DNA of 64,000 nucleotides from Pseudomonas fluorescens (GTDB taxonomy: Bacteria > Pseudomonadota > Gammaproteobacteria > Pseudomonadales > Pseudomonadaceae): the NCBI RefSeq assembly GCF_001307275.1, contig NZ_CP012831.1, positions 5,200,501 through 5,264,500 on the forward strand. Direction: 5' to 3'. A program made the translations under genes and the position numbers. The notes beneath the pieces were generated by a model that worked only from the letters and a program-made list of their open reading frames with translations, had not been told where the DNA came from and ran no database searches. This document shows, one piece after another, positions 11,422-20,653 of this stretch (position 1 is the stretch's first letter; each line of letters starts with the position of its first letter).

Positions 11422-12861
11422 ATGGACACAGCGCTGGAACGACAGGGGAGTGGCCTCATCCGCGAAGCCGACATCCTGATTATCGGTGGCGGCCTGAGCG
11501 GTGCCATGCTGGCCGCGCAGTTGCTGCGCCTGCCGGGCCGGCGCGAGGTGCTGATCGTCGAGCCGCGCAGCGAGCTGGGCCGGGGCGAGGCCTACAGTGC
11601 CGTGGAGCTGGGGCACACCTTGAACGGCAACGCCGCGCGCATGAGCGTCGATCCGGACAACGCCGACGACCTGACCCAATGGCTCACCGCGTTCATCGAA
11701 GCCGGCGGCTGGCCCGAGTCGGATCAGCAGCACGTGCCGATCAGCGAGTTGTTCCCGCCCCGGGGAATCTTTGGCCTGTATGTGCAGCAACGCCTGGCCG
11801 AGGCCCGCGAGTTGGGCGCACAAAACGGTTCGACCGCCGAGCATGTGCGCGGGGAGGCTGTGGACCTGCGGCTTGCCGACGATGCCGTGATGGTTACGCT
11901 CGCCGACGGCCAAGTCTTGCGAGGCGGTTTCGCGGTGCTGGCCACCGGCATGTTCCCGGCGGCGCGCACCCCGCAAACCGAATCCAGCGGCTTGAATGCC
12001 GCGGCCCTGGATCCCTGGGATGTGGCCGCGATGCGCCAGCTCGATCCCCAGGCCACGGTGCTGATCATCGGCTCGGGACTGACCATGGTCGACGCCGTGG
12101 TGTCCCTGGAGCAGGCCGGGCACCGTGGCCCCATCGAAGTGTTTTCCCGCCATGGGCTGTTGCCACACGTGCGCCGCCAGCCGCCGGCCTGGGTGGATTT
12201 CCTCGCCGAAGATCACAGCCTGCGTTCGCCCCGCCAGTTGATGCGCGCCCTGCGTGAGCAATGCCGCCAGGCCCAAGCTCAAGGCATCGATTGGCAAGCG
12301 CCGCTGGACACCGTGCGTGCGCACATCGGGCGTTTGTGGAACCAGGCCAGCGATGTGCAGCGCCGGCAGTTCGTGCGGCATGTGCGGCCGTGGTGGGAGA
12401 GTCATCACCATCGCTCGCCACCGTTGAGCGCGGAGCTGGTGGCGCGTTTGCATGGGGAAGGGCGGTTGCGGATCCAGGCGGCGTCGTTCAAAGGGTTGGC
12501 GTCGTCTCCCGAGGGCACAGTGGGTATTCGCATCCGTCGCCGGGGCGAGGCAGGACTGGAAGTGGTGCAGGGCGCCGCGCTGATCAACTCCAGTGGCATT
12601 GAATATGACTGGCGCCGCGTTGCGCGGCCGTTGCCGCAACAGCTGCTGGCCCGGGGGCTGGTCCAGCCGGGGCCGCTGGCCCTGGGCATCGCCGCCCGTG
12701 CCGATGGTGCGGTGCTGGATGCTCGAGGCGAACCCGCCGAGCGCCTGTTCGCCATGGGCCCGCCACTGCGGGGGATGTGGTGGGAAAGTACTGCCGTGAC
12801 TGATGTGGCGAGTCAGGCCAAGGCGTTGGCGGGGCGGTTGGTTGGGTTGCAAACCCAGTGA
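11422..12861 (+). CDS. FAD/NAD(P)-binding oxidoreductase (COG4529 type)
   Basis: A 479-residue protein with an N-terminal Rossmann fold (ILIIGGGLSGAMLAAQLL, then an acidic residue after the next strand, VEPRSELGRG) that binds FAD, an ATGMFP segment, and a second dinucleotide fold near residue 210 (VLIIGSGLTMVDAVVSL). The pattern and the GxxLNGNAARMSVDPDNADDLTQWL block resemble the uncharacterised COG4529 family related to HcnB and flavin monooxygenases. The ATG at 11422 has a GGGGAGAG site; the reading seven codons longer overlaps the regulator. Co-transcription with the XRE-cupin regulator suggests that they share a pathway, which is not known. Confidence 0.75.
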   Translation: MDTALERQGSGLIREADILIIGGGLSGAMLAAQLLRLPGRREVLIVEPRSELGRGEAYSAVELGHTLNGNAARMSVDPDNADDLTQWLTAFIEAGGWPESDQQHVPISELFPPRGIFGLYVQQRLAEARELGAQNGSTAEHVRGEAVDLRLADDAVMVTLADGQVLRGGFAVLATGMFPAARTPQTESSGLNAAALDPWDVAAMRQLDPQATVLIIGSGLTMVDAVVSLEQAGHRGPIEVFSRHGLLPHVRRQPPAWVDFLAEDHSLRSPRQLMRALREQCRQAQAQGIDWQAPLDTVRAHIGRLWNQASDVQRRQFVRHVRPWWESHHHRSPPLSAELVARLHGEGRLRIQAASFKGLASSPEGTVGIRIRRRGEAGLEVVQGAALINSSGIEYDWRRVARPLPQQLLARGLVQPGPLALGIAARADGAVLDARGEPAERLFAMGPPLRGMWWESTAVTDVASQAKALAGRLVGLQTQ

Positions 12862-12873
12862 CCGCGGTCCCCC

Positions 12874-12897
12874 GTGACGAGGGAGCTTGCTCCGCTT
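12874..12897. repeat. Degenerate single REP, GAGGGAGC family
   Basis: GTGACGAGGGAGCTTGCTCCGCTT is a worn copy of the unit seen at 3394 and 28626, without its inverted partner. It lies just beyond the 3' end of the Tc operon. A separate imperfect hairpin (12956-12965 with 12970-12979, GCTCCCGTAC/GTGCGGGAGC) follows but has no T-run. Confidence 0.6.
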
Positions 12898-12990
12898 AGA
12901 TGAAGTCTTCGGTGTGCAATTTAGAGGCTTTCCTGGTGGCTCGGATATGAGATCTGCTCCCGTACGGCTGTGCGGGAGCGATCACGACGA

Positions 12991-15777
12991 TCAAAACCAA
13001 TATTGCTGAGTTCTTTTTTCAAAGAGTGTTCTATTCTCTGGGGTGTATTCAGGTGCCGAGAAAAATAGTTCACTCCCAAGTTTTTCATGGAACTCATCAG
13101 CTTTGTGAAACATTACTGAGCCCAAATCAAATTTCACGCCATCATCTGTATATACTTCGTCTGAGATGAATGTGCGGGTTAGATCAATACCTGCTTTTTT
13201 TAAAAAATCGAGCGTCCGATGTTTTTGCTCCATGTAGGGTCGATAGTGTCCGCTTTTGTTTTCAATGTAAGCAATATGGCCTTCATGGATCGTCATCATG
13301 CCGGCATCTACAACTCGCCCCCCCGCGGCACCGCTGGAATGGTGAAATCGATTTTTTTGGTGAGGAAAAATCAATAGTTCCTTCTGCTTAGGGTTATCAT
13401 TTTCCCACTTCAATACATAGGCCATCTGAGAGTTTTTCCAATTCAGGCCAGTTGTGGTTTTAGGTGTGCGTAAGCTGATGGTTGCTCCATTTAATTCTTT
13501 TTCTGAGTACGTGGTTAATGGCTTGCTTTTTTCGCCAGAGGAATAAACTAGGCCTTTTTTAATGATGGCTTTATATTTTTCTTGTTGATCGGAGTCAAAG
13601 TATTCTACGCCTTGAAATTTTCTTGAGTCGCTCCTCTGTCGCTCTGGGTCAACTAAATTTTCGCCAGCTGCGCGAGTTAGTCGGCGACTGCCTATGTACT
13701 TATGTTGTAATGAGAGTGGTCGGGTGTCGGGGAATAACTTGGTTTTAATTGCCCAGCGTGCCCGTTTCCATCCTTCACCCTGTAAACCGAGACGATCCAA
13801 ATAAAGTATTGGGTTGTTGGAGACCATTAGAAAACGATTCAAGCCATCCACATCCCCAGCCGGATCCGGATTAACCCACCGCTGCAACCATGTTGCGTAA
13901 TACCTGAACCCATAATAATAAAGCCCCGTCGCATCCCGCTCTTTCCCCGAATAACGCACGGTCTTGTAACTGGCCTCCACCTCACTGCGCCCGGCAAACC
14001 AGGCCGTACTGCCGTAGGGATGGTAGGTTTCCCGGCTGATCACGCCGGCCTCGCCATCCAGTTCCAGGCTGCTGGAACCCAGATGGTCGGTCAGGCTGTA
14101 GCGATATTGATCGTTGTTCATACCTGCAGGCGGTGTGGTTTCCCAGTGCAGCACCTGCATGGCGCTGCGTCCGGCCTGTACGCAGATCACTTGCAACACT
14201 TCGCCCGTACCTTGGCGAGTGCGAATCTCCAGGCCTGGCAAATAGCGAACTTCCGAGATCAGCGAACGGGCATTGGTTTGGGTGGAGCGGACCTTGCGGC
14301 GCCGCATTCCGTCGCCGCCGTAGAAGTACCGTTCGCGGTCATCGTCACCGCTGTCACGTTCCACCGGGCGCACCTCGTGCAATTGATTGCGCAGGTCCCA
14401 ACTCATGACTTGCCCCGGTTGCAGTTCCAGCAGATTGCCGTTGCCATCGAACGCCGCGACGATTTCCTCTTCAGTCGGTGGTCGGTCATCCAGGTCAGGC
14501 AGGCAACGATTGCTGTAACGAGCGGCCGTCAGTTTGCGGCTGTGACTTTGTGGACCTGCATGAATCAGTTCCAGCAAGTTGCCACCTGCATCGTAGTGGT
14601 ATGTTTGCTGATAGTTGGCGACTGCGCCCGGCTCGTCGAAGCGGTTGAAGCCCGGACCTCGACTGGCACTTCCGGCCTCCCAGCCGGTTGCCTTGGTCAA
14701 TTGATAGAGGCTGTCATAGTCATAGCGGTTGATCGGTTCCACCCGTTGGTTGGCGAAGTAACGAATTGGCAAGGCAGCATCTTCGATACTCAGCACATTG
14801 CCCACCGGGTCGTAGACATAGCGAAGATCCTGCAGAGGGGCATCGGCATCGCGCGCGGCGTGCAGCCGCAGAAGGCGCCCGTCCTCGGCACGGTAAGTCA
14901 GGGTGCTGACCACACCGTTACCGGCAGTTTCCTGTTCAACCTGGCTATAGGCGTTGTAGGCGATATCACCGACCAGCGTCCGAGGCGTTGCTTGACCGCT
15001 CAGTTGCAGGTGGCTCGCGAACAACAACCCATCGACGGTGTAGTCGAACAATTGCCGATTGCCCTTGGCATCGATCTGTTCCAGCACATCGCCCAGTGGG
15101 TTAAAGCGAGAAGAGCTGGTGGCTGCTTGAGCAACAGGTTCCAACAGTGCTTCTCGGTCCGCGGGCCCTGGTGGCCAATCCGGTATTTCCAAGGAACTCA
15201 AAAAGCGTTGGGTCTGTTCAAGTATCCCGCCGGTTAAAGCGTACTCGTCCAGAGTCTGGGTGCCCGCCGGATCATCGTGTCGGATCACTTGCCCGCACTG
15301 GTTGTGAGCGGCAAAGCTGGTGTCGCCATTGGCGTATTCATAACGTTCGGTGCATCGCGCGGCTTCGCCTTTACCCTGTTCGTAAATGGCCAATGGGCGC
15401 AGCAGATCGTCGTATTCGACCCGTCGTTCAGTCTCCCGGCTGTCCCACGTTTCCACTAACTGATCTGCATCGCCGAACAAGCTGATCCGCTCACCGGCAT
15501 CGACACTCACCGAGCCCAGTACTTTGCCTGACAGCGAGTAGCGGTTGTTCAGGTTCGCCGGTGTTGCCGCATCTTCTGTCTTGAGCGCCCATAGTCTGGG
15601 GTCCCATTGTTTAACCAGGCGTCCCATCGCGTCATAAGCGCTGCGGTTGATTCGCTCTTCGGGGGCTGTCGTCTCGACGGCACGGTAGTAGGTGACTGAA
15701 CGCACATCGAGGCCACGCGGGTCTGCCACCGTCAGGGTCGGTGTGTGAGTGTGAATGCCCTGCGTCAGAACCGTCAT
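12991..15777 (-). CDS. tccC: Tc toxin C component (TccC-like) with IQM-like cargo domain
   Basis: A 928-residue RHS-repeat protein, the last gene of the Tc operon. Residues 1 to about 600 hold YD/RHS repeats that together with TcB form the hollow cocoon in this family. The conserved RHS-associated core (YSGKERDATGLYYYGFRYY, then NPDPAGDVDGLNRF and NPILYLDRLGL) ends at about residue 665; its aspartates belong to the self-cleaving aspartyl protease region of TcC proteins. After that the protein changes completely: residues 666-928 (12991-13782) are encoded by AT-rich DNA and form the variable cargo. The cargo carries LSLQH, DPERQR, HHSSGAAGGRVVDAG (812-826) and SGHYRP (842-847), a set I associate with plant IQM proteins. 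The ATG at 15777 is preferred to a GTG three codons earlier. Confidence 0.9.
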   Translation of the reverse strand: MTVLTQGIHTHTPTLTVADPRGLDVRSVTYYRAVETTAPEERINRSAYDAMGRLVKQWDPRLWALKTEDAATPANLNNRYSLSGKVLGSVSVDAGERISLFGDADQLVETWDSRETERRVEYDDLLRPLAIYEQGKGEAARCTERYEYANGDTSFAAHNQCGQVIRHDDPAGTQTLDEYALTGGILEQTQRFLSSLEIPDWPPGPADREALLEPVAQAATSSSRFNPLGDVLEQIDAKGNRQLFDYTVDGLLFASHLQLSGQATPRTLVGDIAYNAYSQVEQETAGNGVVSTLTYRAEDGRLLRLHAARDADAPLQDLRYVYDPVGNVLSIEDAALPIRYFANQRVEPINRYDYDSLYQLTKATGWEAGSASRGPGFNRFDEPGAVANYQQTYHYDAGGNLLELIHAGPQSHSRKLTAARYSNRCLPDLDDRPPTEEEIVAAFDGNGNLLELQPGQVMSWDLRNQLHEVRPVERDSGDDDRERYFYGGDGMRRRKVRSTQTNARSLISEVRYLPGLEIRTRQGTGEVLQVICVQAGRSAMQVLHWETTPPAGMNNDQYRYSLTDHLGSSSLELDGEAGVISRETYHPYGSTAWFAGRSEVEASYKTVRYSGKERDATGLYYYGFRYYATWLQRWVNPDPAGDVDGLNRFLMVSNNPILYLDRLGLQGEGWKRARWAIKTKLFPDTRPLSLQHKYIGSRRLTRAAGENLVDPERQRSDSRKFQGVEYFDSDQQEKYKAIIKKGLVYSSGEKSKPLTTYSEKELNGATISLRTPKTTTGLNWKNSQMAYVLKWENDNPKQKELLIFPHQKNRFHHSSGAAGGRVVDAGMMTIHEGHIAYIENKSGHYRPYMEQKHRTLDFLKKAGIDLTRTFISDEVYTDDGVKFDLGSVMFHKADEFHEKLGSELFFSAPEYTPENRTLFEKRTQQYWF

Positions 15778-15804
15778 GGTTGACACTCTCTATATCGATA
15801 GCAC

Positions 15805-18800
15805 CTAGGACTTGGCAGTGTATTGGACGTGCACGATGATATCGGTCAGGGACCGTAGCGCATCCTGCTGTCGGTCCGACCGCGGAAACACCAGGGCCCA
15901 GCGTGACACCGCGCCGGTACCCTCGAACGGCAGGTAGCGTTCATCGTCGAAGTTCAACGCGAACATCCCGTCATCGCTGAGTCCGCTGGACAGCGCGATC
16001 TGCTGGCTGGCGCGCAGGTTTTCCCGCACCACCCCATCGACGGTCGCACTCAGCTGGACCTTGTTGTAAGTCTGCGTCAGCTCGGCTCGGATATTTTCAT
16101 AGGGGCCCACGAGCAACGGCAGGGACACGCCGATGCGCTTGATACGGCGTAGGTAGTGCCCGGGATAATCGTCGTCGAACATCACCTGGGTCAGTTCGAA
16201 AGCAACGCTGCCGTCTTGCTCCAGACGGTCCTGCAGTGCCTCCCAGGACAGATTGATGGTCGATTCCGGATCCTTGTCCTTGAGCTCGCGTAGCGAAACG
16301 GTCTTGGTAATTTCCAGCTTGCGTTCGTGACGCTTGAGGTACTCGCTCTCCATTCTCAGCAGATTGACTTTCAACGACTCACCGGCGCCCAAGCCTCGAT
16401 AGCTGTCGTTCCAACCACCGGTGTGAATGAAGGTGGTGACGAAGTCGGCGATCTCGTATTGCCAACTGGCCTGGGTGGCCAGGCACAGGGACAAGGTCGC
16501 GTCGTACATCTGGTAATAGAACGTCGCAAACTGGCCGATCAGCCATTGATACAACTGGGGGGTAGTGAAGCGTTTGGACAGGAAGGCATAGCTGACCCGG
16601 GCCTGTTCCAACGCTGCTTCGGCCTGCAGCAGTTGCAATCGGGTGGCCTCCTGCTGCTCGTCCATTACCTTGAGCTGGGCATCTATCTGGGCGATTTCCA
16701 GTACCGCCTGATCACGGGCCTGCATCCATTCCTGGTGGCGGCGACGGTAGCCTTCGGCACGATCCAACGCTTCGCCGGTTGCGTGGCTCAGTGCCGCGAC
16801 ACCGCGGGCGATATGGGCAACAACCTCAGGAACGGCGTTGCTCTCAATCCCGCTGACACCGGCACCGCCTATTGCTCCATTCGCCGTGCCGGCCATTGCC
16901 CCTGCGTTCACCGAAGTACCGCTAGGCACCAGCTTGAGTCCCGCGGCGATAGTGTCAGAGAACGCAGCCCCTCCCTCAAGGATACGTCCTTGCAAATGCT
17001 CCATGCCGGCCAGGATTTCTCCGGAACTGACCACTTCTTCGCTCAATCCTTTGTAGAAAATCCGGCGGCCTTCAACAACCTTTTTACTGGCTTCCAGAGC
17101 CTCGCGACTCTCTATTTCAATCTTCTGTGCCTGCTTTTGCAAAACAATGGCATGTTCGGCGAACTCCCAGGCTTGCTGGTGCTGCAATTCCAGGAACTCC
17201 GCTTGCTCCTTGCGTTCGATCAACGATAGCAAGGTCTGGCCAAACTGGATCAGGCTGTCCACTGCGCTGCTGGCGCTACGGAACATGATCGAGAAACGAT
17301 AATGCGGGGTGTCCGCGGCGATCAGGCGGCCAACACCGCCACTGCCGCCGCCCTGGCCGAAGGCAGCGAGCAGGGCTCGCGGGTCGAGCGGGGCAGCGAA
17401 CAAAGGCAGCAGCAAAGGCTTGCCGTCCAGGGTGCGATTGTTACGCAAGTTGTGCAGTCGGCTCTCGGCGGTATCCCAGAGTTCCACCAGCTTGAAGTTC
17501 ATTGGTACACGCAGGAATTCGCTGTCCACGCTCAGCACGTTTGGATCCGGGGCGAAGGTGCGCAACTCAAGCGGTGGTTCGTTGAACAAGACCAGAGACA
17601 CGCCATCGTTGGCCTCCGCGCTTTCGCGCCGCTCCTGATCCTGGGCCGCCAATCGCCGCTCATAGTCGCGCAGGCCTTGGCTCGAACTGGCGGCCAGGGT
17701 CTGCAGGGTGATCGGTGTCCAGGGGTCGATCAGGTTGATATCCGGTCGCGGTCCCAGCAGATCCAGCACGCGTACGTACCAGAGTTTCGCTTCGGCCAGG
17801 CTGTCGGGCGTCAGTTGCCGGTAGGCGCTGTCGCCCCGGTCGAGCAGATTCTTCAGAGAAAAGCTGTAGATGGCCTTGCGATAATGGATCGGGTTGCTGC
17901 TGGCGATGCCATCCGGATCCTGGGGCGCCCGGGAGGCATAATCGAGATCACGACTCTCGTTCTCCACCAACGGGCGCACATTCCAATAGGCCGGGCGGCC
18001 GCTGCTATCAGGTTTGCGGCTGGTGTCGAAAATGAAACTCAACCAGTATTCGCTGCCGTCGAACTGCTGCTCGAGGTTCATGCGATGGGCCACCATGAAC
18101 GGCAGGTGCAGGAACAACTCCCAGAAGTACAGGCCGTTGGCACCATTGAAATCCATCTTGTTATTGGTTGTCGGTGGCGTCAATGGCGGTTCTTCCTGTT
18201 GCTGGGTTTCCCAGGACAACAGGCTTTCCAGCGCGATATTGGCCTTTTCCACCAAGGTACGGGCGAACAGGGTGTTCATGCGAATAGGTTTGCGAGCGAC
18301 CGTGGTCGAACCGTCGCTGAACGCGATGTCGGACCCCGCGAAATCTATGAACTCGGCGATGCCCAGTGTGGGGCTATCACGCGTGCCCATGCCAGGGGCT
18401 TTCAACGTATCGCCGCTTGTGGTCTCCAGTTTCAACTCGACGGTTAAGTGTTTGTTGCCGCCACCGAGCAAGGGGCCATTAGCTGCGCCATCACGAACGT
18501 AGACACCGTGGTTGAATGGAATCACTTTAGAGTTTTCAGGCCATTCCACCGGCCAGTCGGGAAGCAAGGTTTCTGGATTTATTTTAATCTTGGCACTTAG
18601 ATTATTAGGCGCTGGCAGATCTGTTGAATAATTGGTGTTCGCCAACCAAACGGATCCGGCCACCAGATTGGCAGGTGTGGGGGCGCTGATTAATTTAGGG
18701 CGTGCAAGTTGGTGCTGGAAGTACGATCTCGTCAATCCAGGATAGAGAGTTCGCTGCTGGAGCATGGCATGGTCTGGTGCATTGTCATCTGGGTGTGTTA

Positions 18801-20637
18801 CTTCTAATCGATACAAAAATGACTCTTCAAAAAGTTTTTCAATAGCTCTTGTCCGAACATATTTTCCGGCAAGGGATATCATCTTGGCGCCGTTCTCGAT
18901 AGCCGGAATTGTTAAACCTCCGCCGCTTTTGTTGTCGCATAAAAAGTCAATGCCTGACTCGGGAATGGGCAAAACAATGATTCCGGAATTAAATATATAT
19001 GGCTTGCTTTTGTTGAAGTACCACGGGGCAAAAAGACTCATGATGGAAGACCCGTCCATCAATATCTGGAACTCATCAGCTACGATCCTTTCAGTGATAA
19101 TCAGGGTTATCCGAAATCTTTCTGTCTGTGGACCTATATCTATACACTGAATAACAATCAGTCGAAGCTTTTCTCCCGTCAAATCAGATGTTATTTGCGA
19201 AGTGATCTCCACTTCCGATTTCGTGCGGTCATATGTAACATTGGTGCTGGTCACATCAGCAATAATGCTTTGCAGGTTCTCATGATTCCAGTGAGGTTCT
19301 GTTCGGAGCGGCGATGAGTTTTTTACTTCTTTCAAGGAAATCTGAAATGCCGGTAATTTGAATTGAAACTTATCCTTGTTTTCATGGGCAAATATTCGTG
19401 CTACTTTTAATACGTGTGGTTTTTTACGGCCTGGGTCCGATTGATTCAAGCTGACTTTGCCGGCAATCGGAAACAGAAATTCGCGATTGAAGTTCTTGTC
19501 TATGTTGGCCGTCTTGAGGAAGGCGTATGTATCTTTACTGCCATCAATTTCAGTACTAGGCGTATACCCTGCGTACATCGCAATGAACAAGGCGTCGGGC
19601 GTCGTTGAAGTGTCCTGGATAGCAATGGTCTCCAACACCCCGTTCAAATCCTCGCCCAGCGGAAAGTTATCCGCCTCACTGGTGGCAGTGATGTAACAAA
19701 GCGGGGCACTCCAGGAATTGTCATATTTCTTATAGGAAACGTTCAAGTGCAACTCGGTACGGTTGAACGTGATGGTCTCTATTTCGGGTGGGGCGTTACC
19801 AACGGGAGGCTTCTTGTTGAATTCCGTTCTTTCGGCCAGGTGCAGCACATCGACCCAAACCACGAACAAGCGATTATTGAAAAACACCGGGCGGATGGTT
19901 TTCTCTACCGTAGCCTCGGAAATTCCCAAGTCTGCGCTTGTCCAGTCTGACCAAGCCCCCGGTTGCGGGTAGTCGTGTTTGGGCCCGTTGGTGCCACTCA
20001 CGTAGCTGCGTTGCGACATGTCCACCGAGCGCCAGTAATACCGGTTCTCCGCTCGTGACTTGCCGATGAAGTAATAGGTGCCGTTGGCGAAGTCGTCATC
20101 GGTGATATAGCCATTGACGATGGTCAGGTTGGCCACCTCCTCGAAGCTGGCCAGGTAGTGCTTGACCGCTTCCTGGGTCGTGTCGAGGTGGATCTTGTTC
20201 TGGTTGATATCGTTTTCCAACTGGAGGAAGTACTTGGACTTCTTCATTCGCAAGCTAGGGTCGATATAGATCGAAGGGTAATAGGCCAACTGCTGGTTCG
20301 CCGCCCACAGCGGGTATTGGCATTGCTGGTCGCGCCATTCGGCGATCTGGTGGTCAGCCAGGGTTTTGGTCTCGTAGCCAGGTTCCATGCCCATGAGTAC
20401 GCCATTGATGTATTGCTGCAGGCTGGCGATGGCCGAGGCGACATAGCTGGTCTCCACTTCCTGGCTGACTTGGACATCCAGCAGTAGAAACTCGTACAGG
20501 TCGTTGGCGGTTTTCAGTTTGTCGCCGAGGCCTAATTGCTGCAAAACAGGGTCGTGGGGCACAACCTGATCCAAGTAGTAAGCCACTTGAATATCGCGCA
20601 ACGTTTCATTCAGTTGTTTTTCGATGGAAATCGTCAT
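15805..20637 (-). CDS. tcaB: Tc toxin A component, C-terminal half (TcaB-like)
   Basis: A 1610-residue protein with a GGAGGT site before its ATG. The N-terminal 150 residues look like the ABC_toxin_N domain, followed by a neuraminidase-like beta region (YWRSVDMSQRSY, RPVFFNNRLFVVWVD). Roughly residues 380-700 are AT-rich at DNA level and lie about where receptor-binding domains are inserted in TcdA. About 1150-1450 is the channel region: long helices (QAQKIEIESREALEASKKVVEG, QLLQAEAALEQARVSYAFLSKR) around a glycine/alanine-rich stretch (GTSVNAGAMAGTANGAIGGAG) that fits the membrane-inserting tip. The last 150 residues match the TcB-binding domain (TKTVSLRELKD, RRIKRIGVSLPLLVGPYENIRAELT). With the gene before it, it should build the TcA pore and syringe. 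Confidence 0.9.
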   Translation of the reverse strand: MTISIEKQLNETLRDIQVAYYLDQVVPHDPVLQQLGLGDKLKTANDLYEFLLLDVQVSQEVETSYVASAIASLQQYINGVLMGMEPGYETKTLADHQIAEWRDQQCQYPLWAANQQLAYYPSIYIDPSLRMKKSKYFLQLENDINQNKIHLDTTQEAVKHYLASFEEVANLTIVNGYITDDDFANGTYYFIGKSRAENRYYWRSVDMSQRSYVSGTNGPKHDYPQPGAWSDWTSADLGISEATVEKTIRPVFFNNRLFVVWVDVLHLAERTEFNKKPPVGNAPPEIETITFNRTELHLNVSYKKYDNSWSAPLCYITATSEADNFPLGEDLNGVLETIAIQDTSTTPDALFIAMYAGYTPSTEIDGSKDTYAFLKTANIDKNFNREFLFPIAGKVSLNQSDPGRKKPHVLKVARIFAHENKDKFQFKLPAFQISLKEVKNSSPLRTEPHWNHENLQSIIADVTSTNVTYDRTKSEVEITSQITSDLTGEKLRLIVIQCIDIGPQTERFRITLIITERIVADEFQILMDGSSIMSLFAPWYFNKSKPYIFNSGIIVLPIPESGIDFLCDNKSGGGLTIPAIENGAKMISLAGKYVRTRAIEKLFEESFLYRLEVTHPDDNAPDHAMLQQRTLYPGLTRSYFQHQLARPKLISAPTPANLVAGSVWLANTNYSTDLPAPNNLSAKIKINPETLLPDWPVEWPENSKVIPFNHGVYVRDGAANGPLLGGGNKHLTVELKLETTSGDTLKAPGMGTRDSPTLGIAEFIDFAGSDIAFSDGSTTVARKPIRMNTLFARTLVEKANIALESLLSWETQQQEEPPLTPPTTNNKMDFNGANGLYFWELFLHLPFMVAHRMNLEQQFDGSEYWLSFIFDTSRKPDSSGRPAYWNVRPLVENESRDLDYASRAPQDPDGIASSNPIHYRKAIYSFSLKNLLDRGDSAYRQLTPDSLAEAKLWYVRVLDLLGPRPDINLIDPWTPITLQTLAASSSQGLRDYERRLAAQDQERRESAEANDGVSLVLFNEPPLELRTFAPDPNVLSVDSEFLRVPMNFKLVELWDTAESRLHNLRNNRTLDGKPLLLPLFAAPLDPRALLAAFGQGGGSGGVGRLIAADTPHYRFSIMFRSASSAVDSLIQFGQTLLSLIERKEQAEFLELQHQQAWEFAEHAIVLQKQAQKIEIESREALEASKKVVEGRRIFYKGLSEEVVSSGEILAGMEHLQGRILEGGAAFSDTIAAGLKLVPSGTSVNAGAMAGTANGAIGGAGVSGIESNAVPEVVAHIARGVAALSHATGEALDRAEGYRRRHQEWMQARDQAVLEIAQIDAQLKVMDEQQEATRLQLLQAEAALEQARVSYAFLSKRFTTPQLYQWLIGQFATFYYQMYDATLSLCLATQASWQYEIADFVTTFIHTGGWNDSYRGLGAGESLKVNLLRMESEYLKRHERKLEITKTVSLRELKDKDPESTINLSWEALQDRLEQDGSVAFELTQVMFDDDYPGHYLRRIKRIGVSLPLLVGPYENIRAELTQTYNKVQLSATVDGVVRENLRASQQIALSSGLSDDGMFALNFDDERYLPFEGTGAVSRWALVFPRSDRQQDALRSLTDIIVHVQYTAKS

Positions 20638-20653
20638 TAGGAATACCTCCTGA

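Noticed and set aside
12956..12979. Terminator after the Tc operon
   Set aside because: The imperfect 10-bp stem is in the right place, but no T-run follows on the minus strand.
14020..15237. 405-codon plus-strand frame within the TccC gene
   Set aside because: Opposite to well-conserved RHS repeats and with no recognisable domain or ribosome binding site.
20638..20653. Frameshift splitting a single TcA gene
   Set aside because: The downstream gene has its own GGAGGT ribosome binding site and ATG after a normal stop, and split A components (TcaA/TcaB) are a known form.
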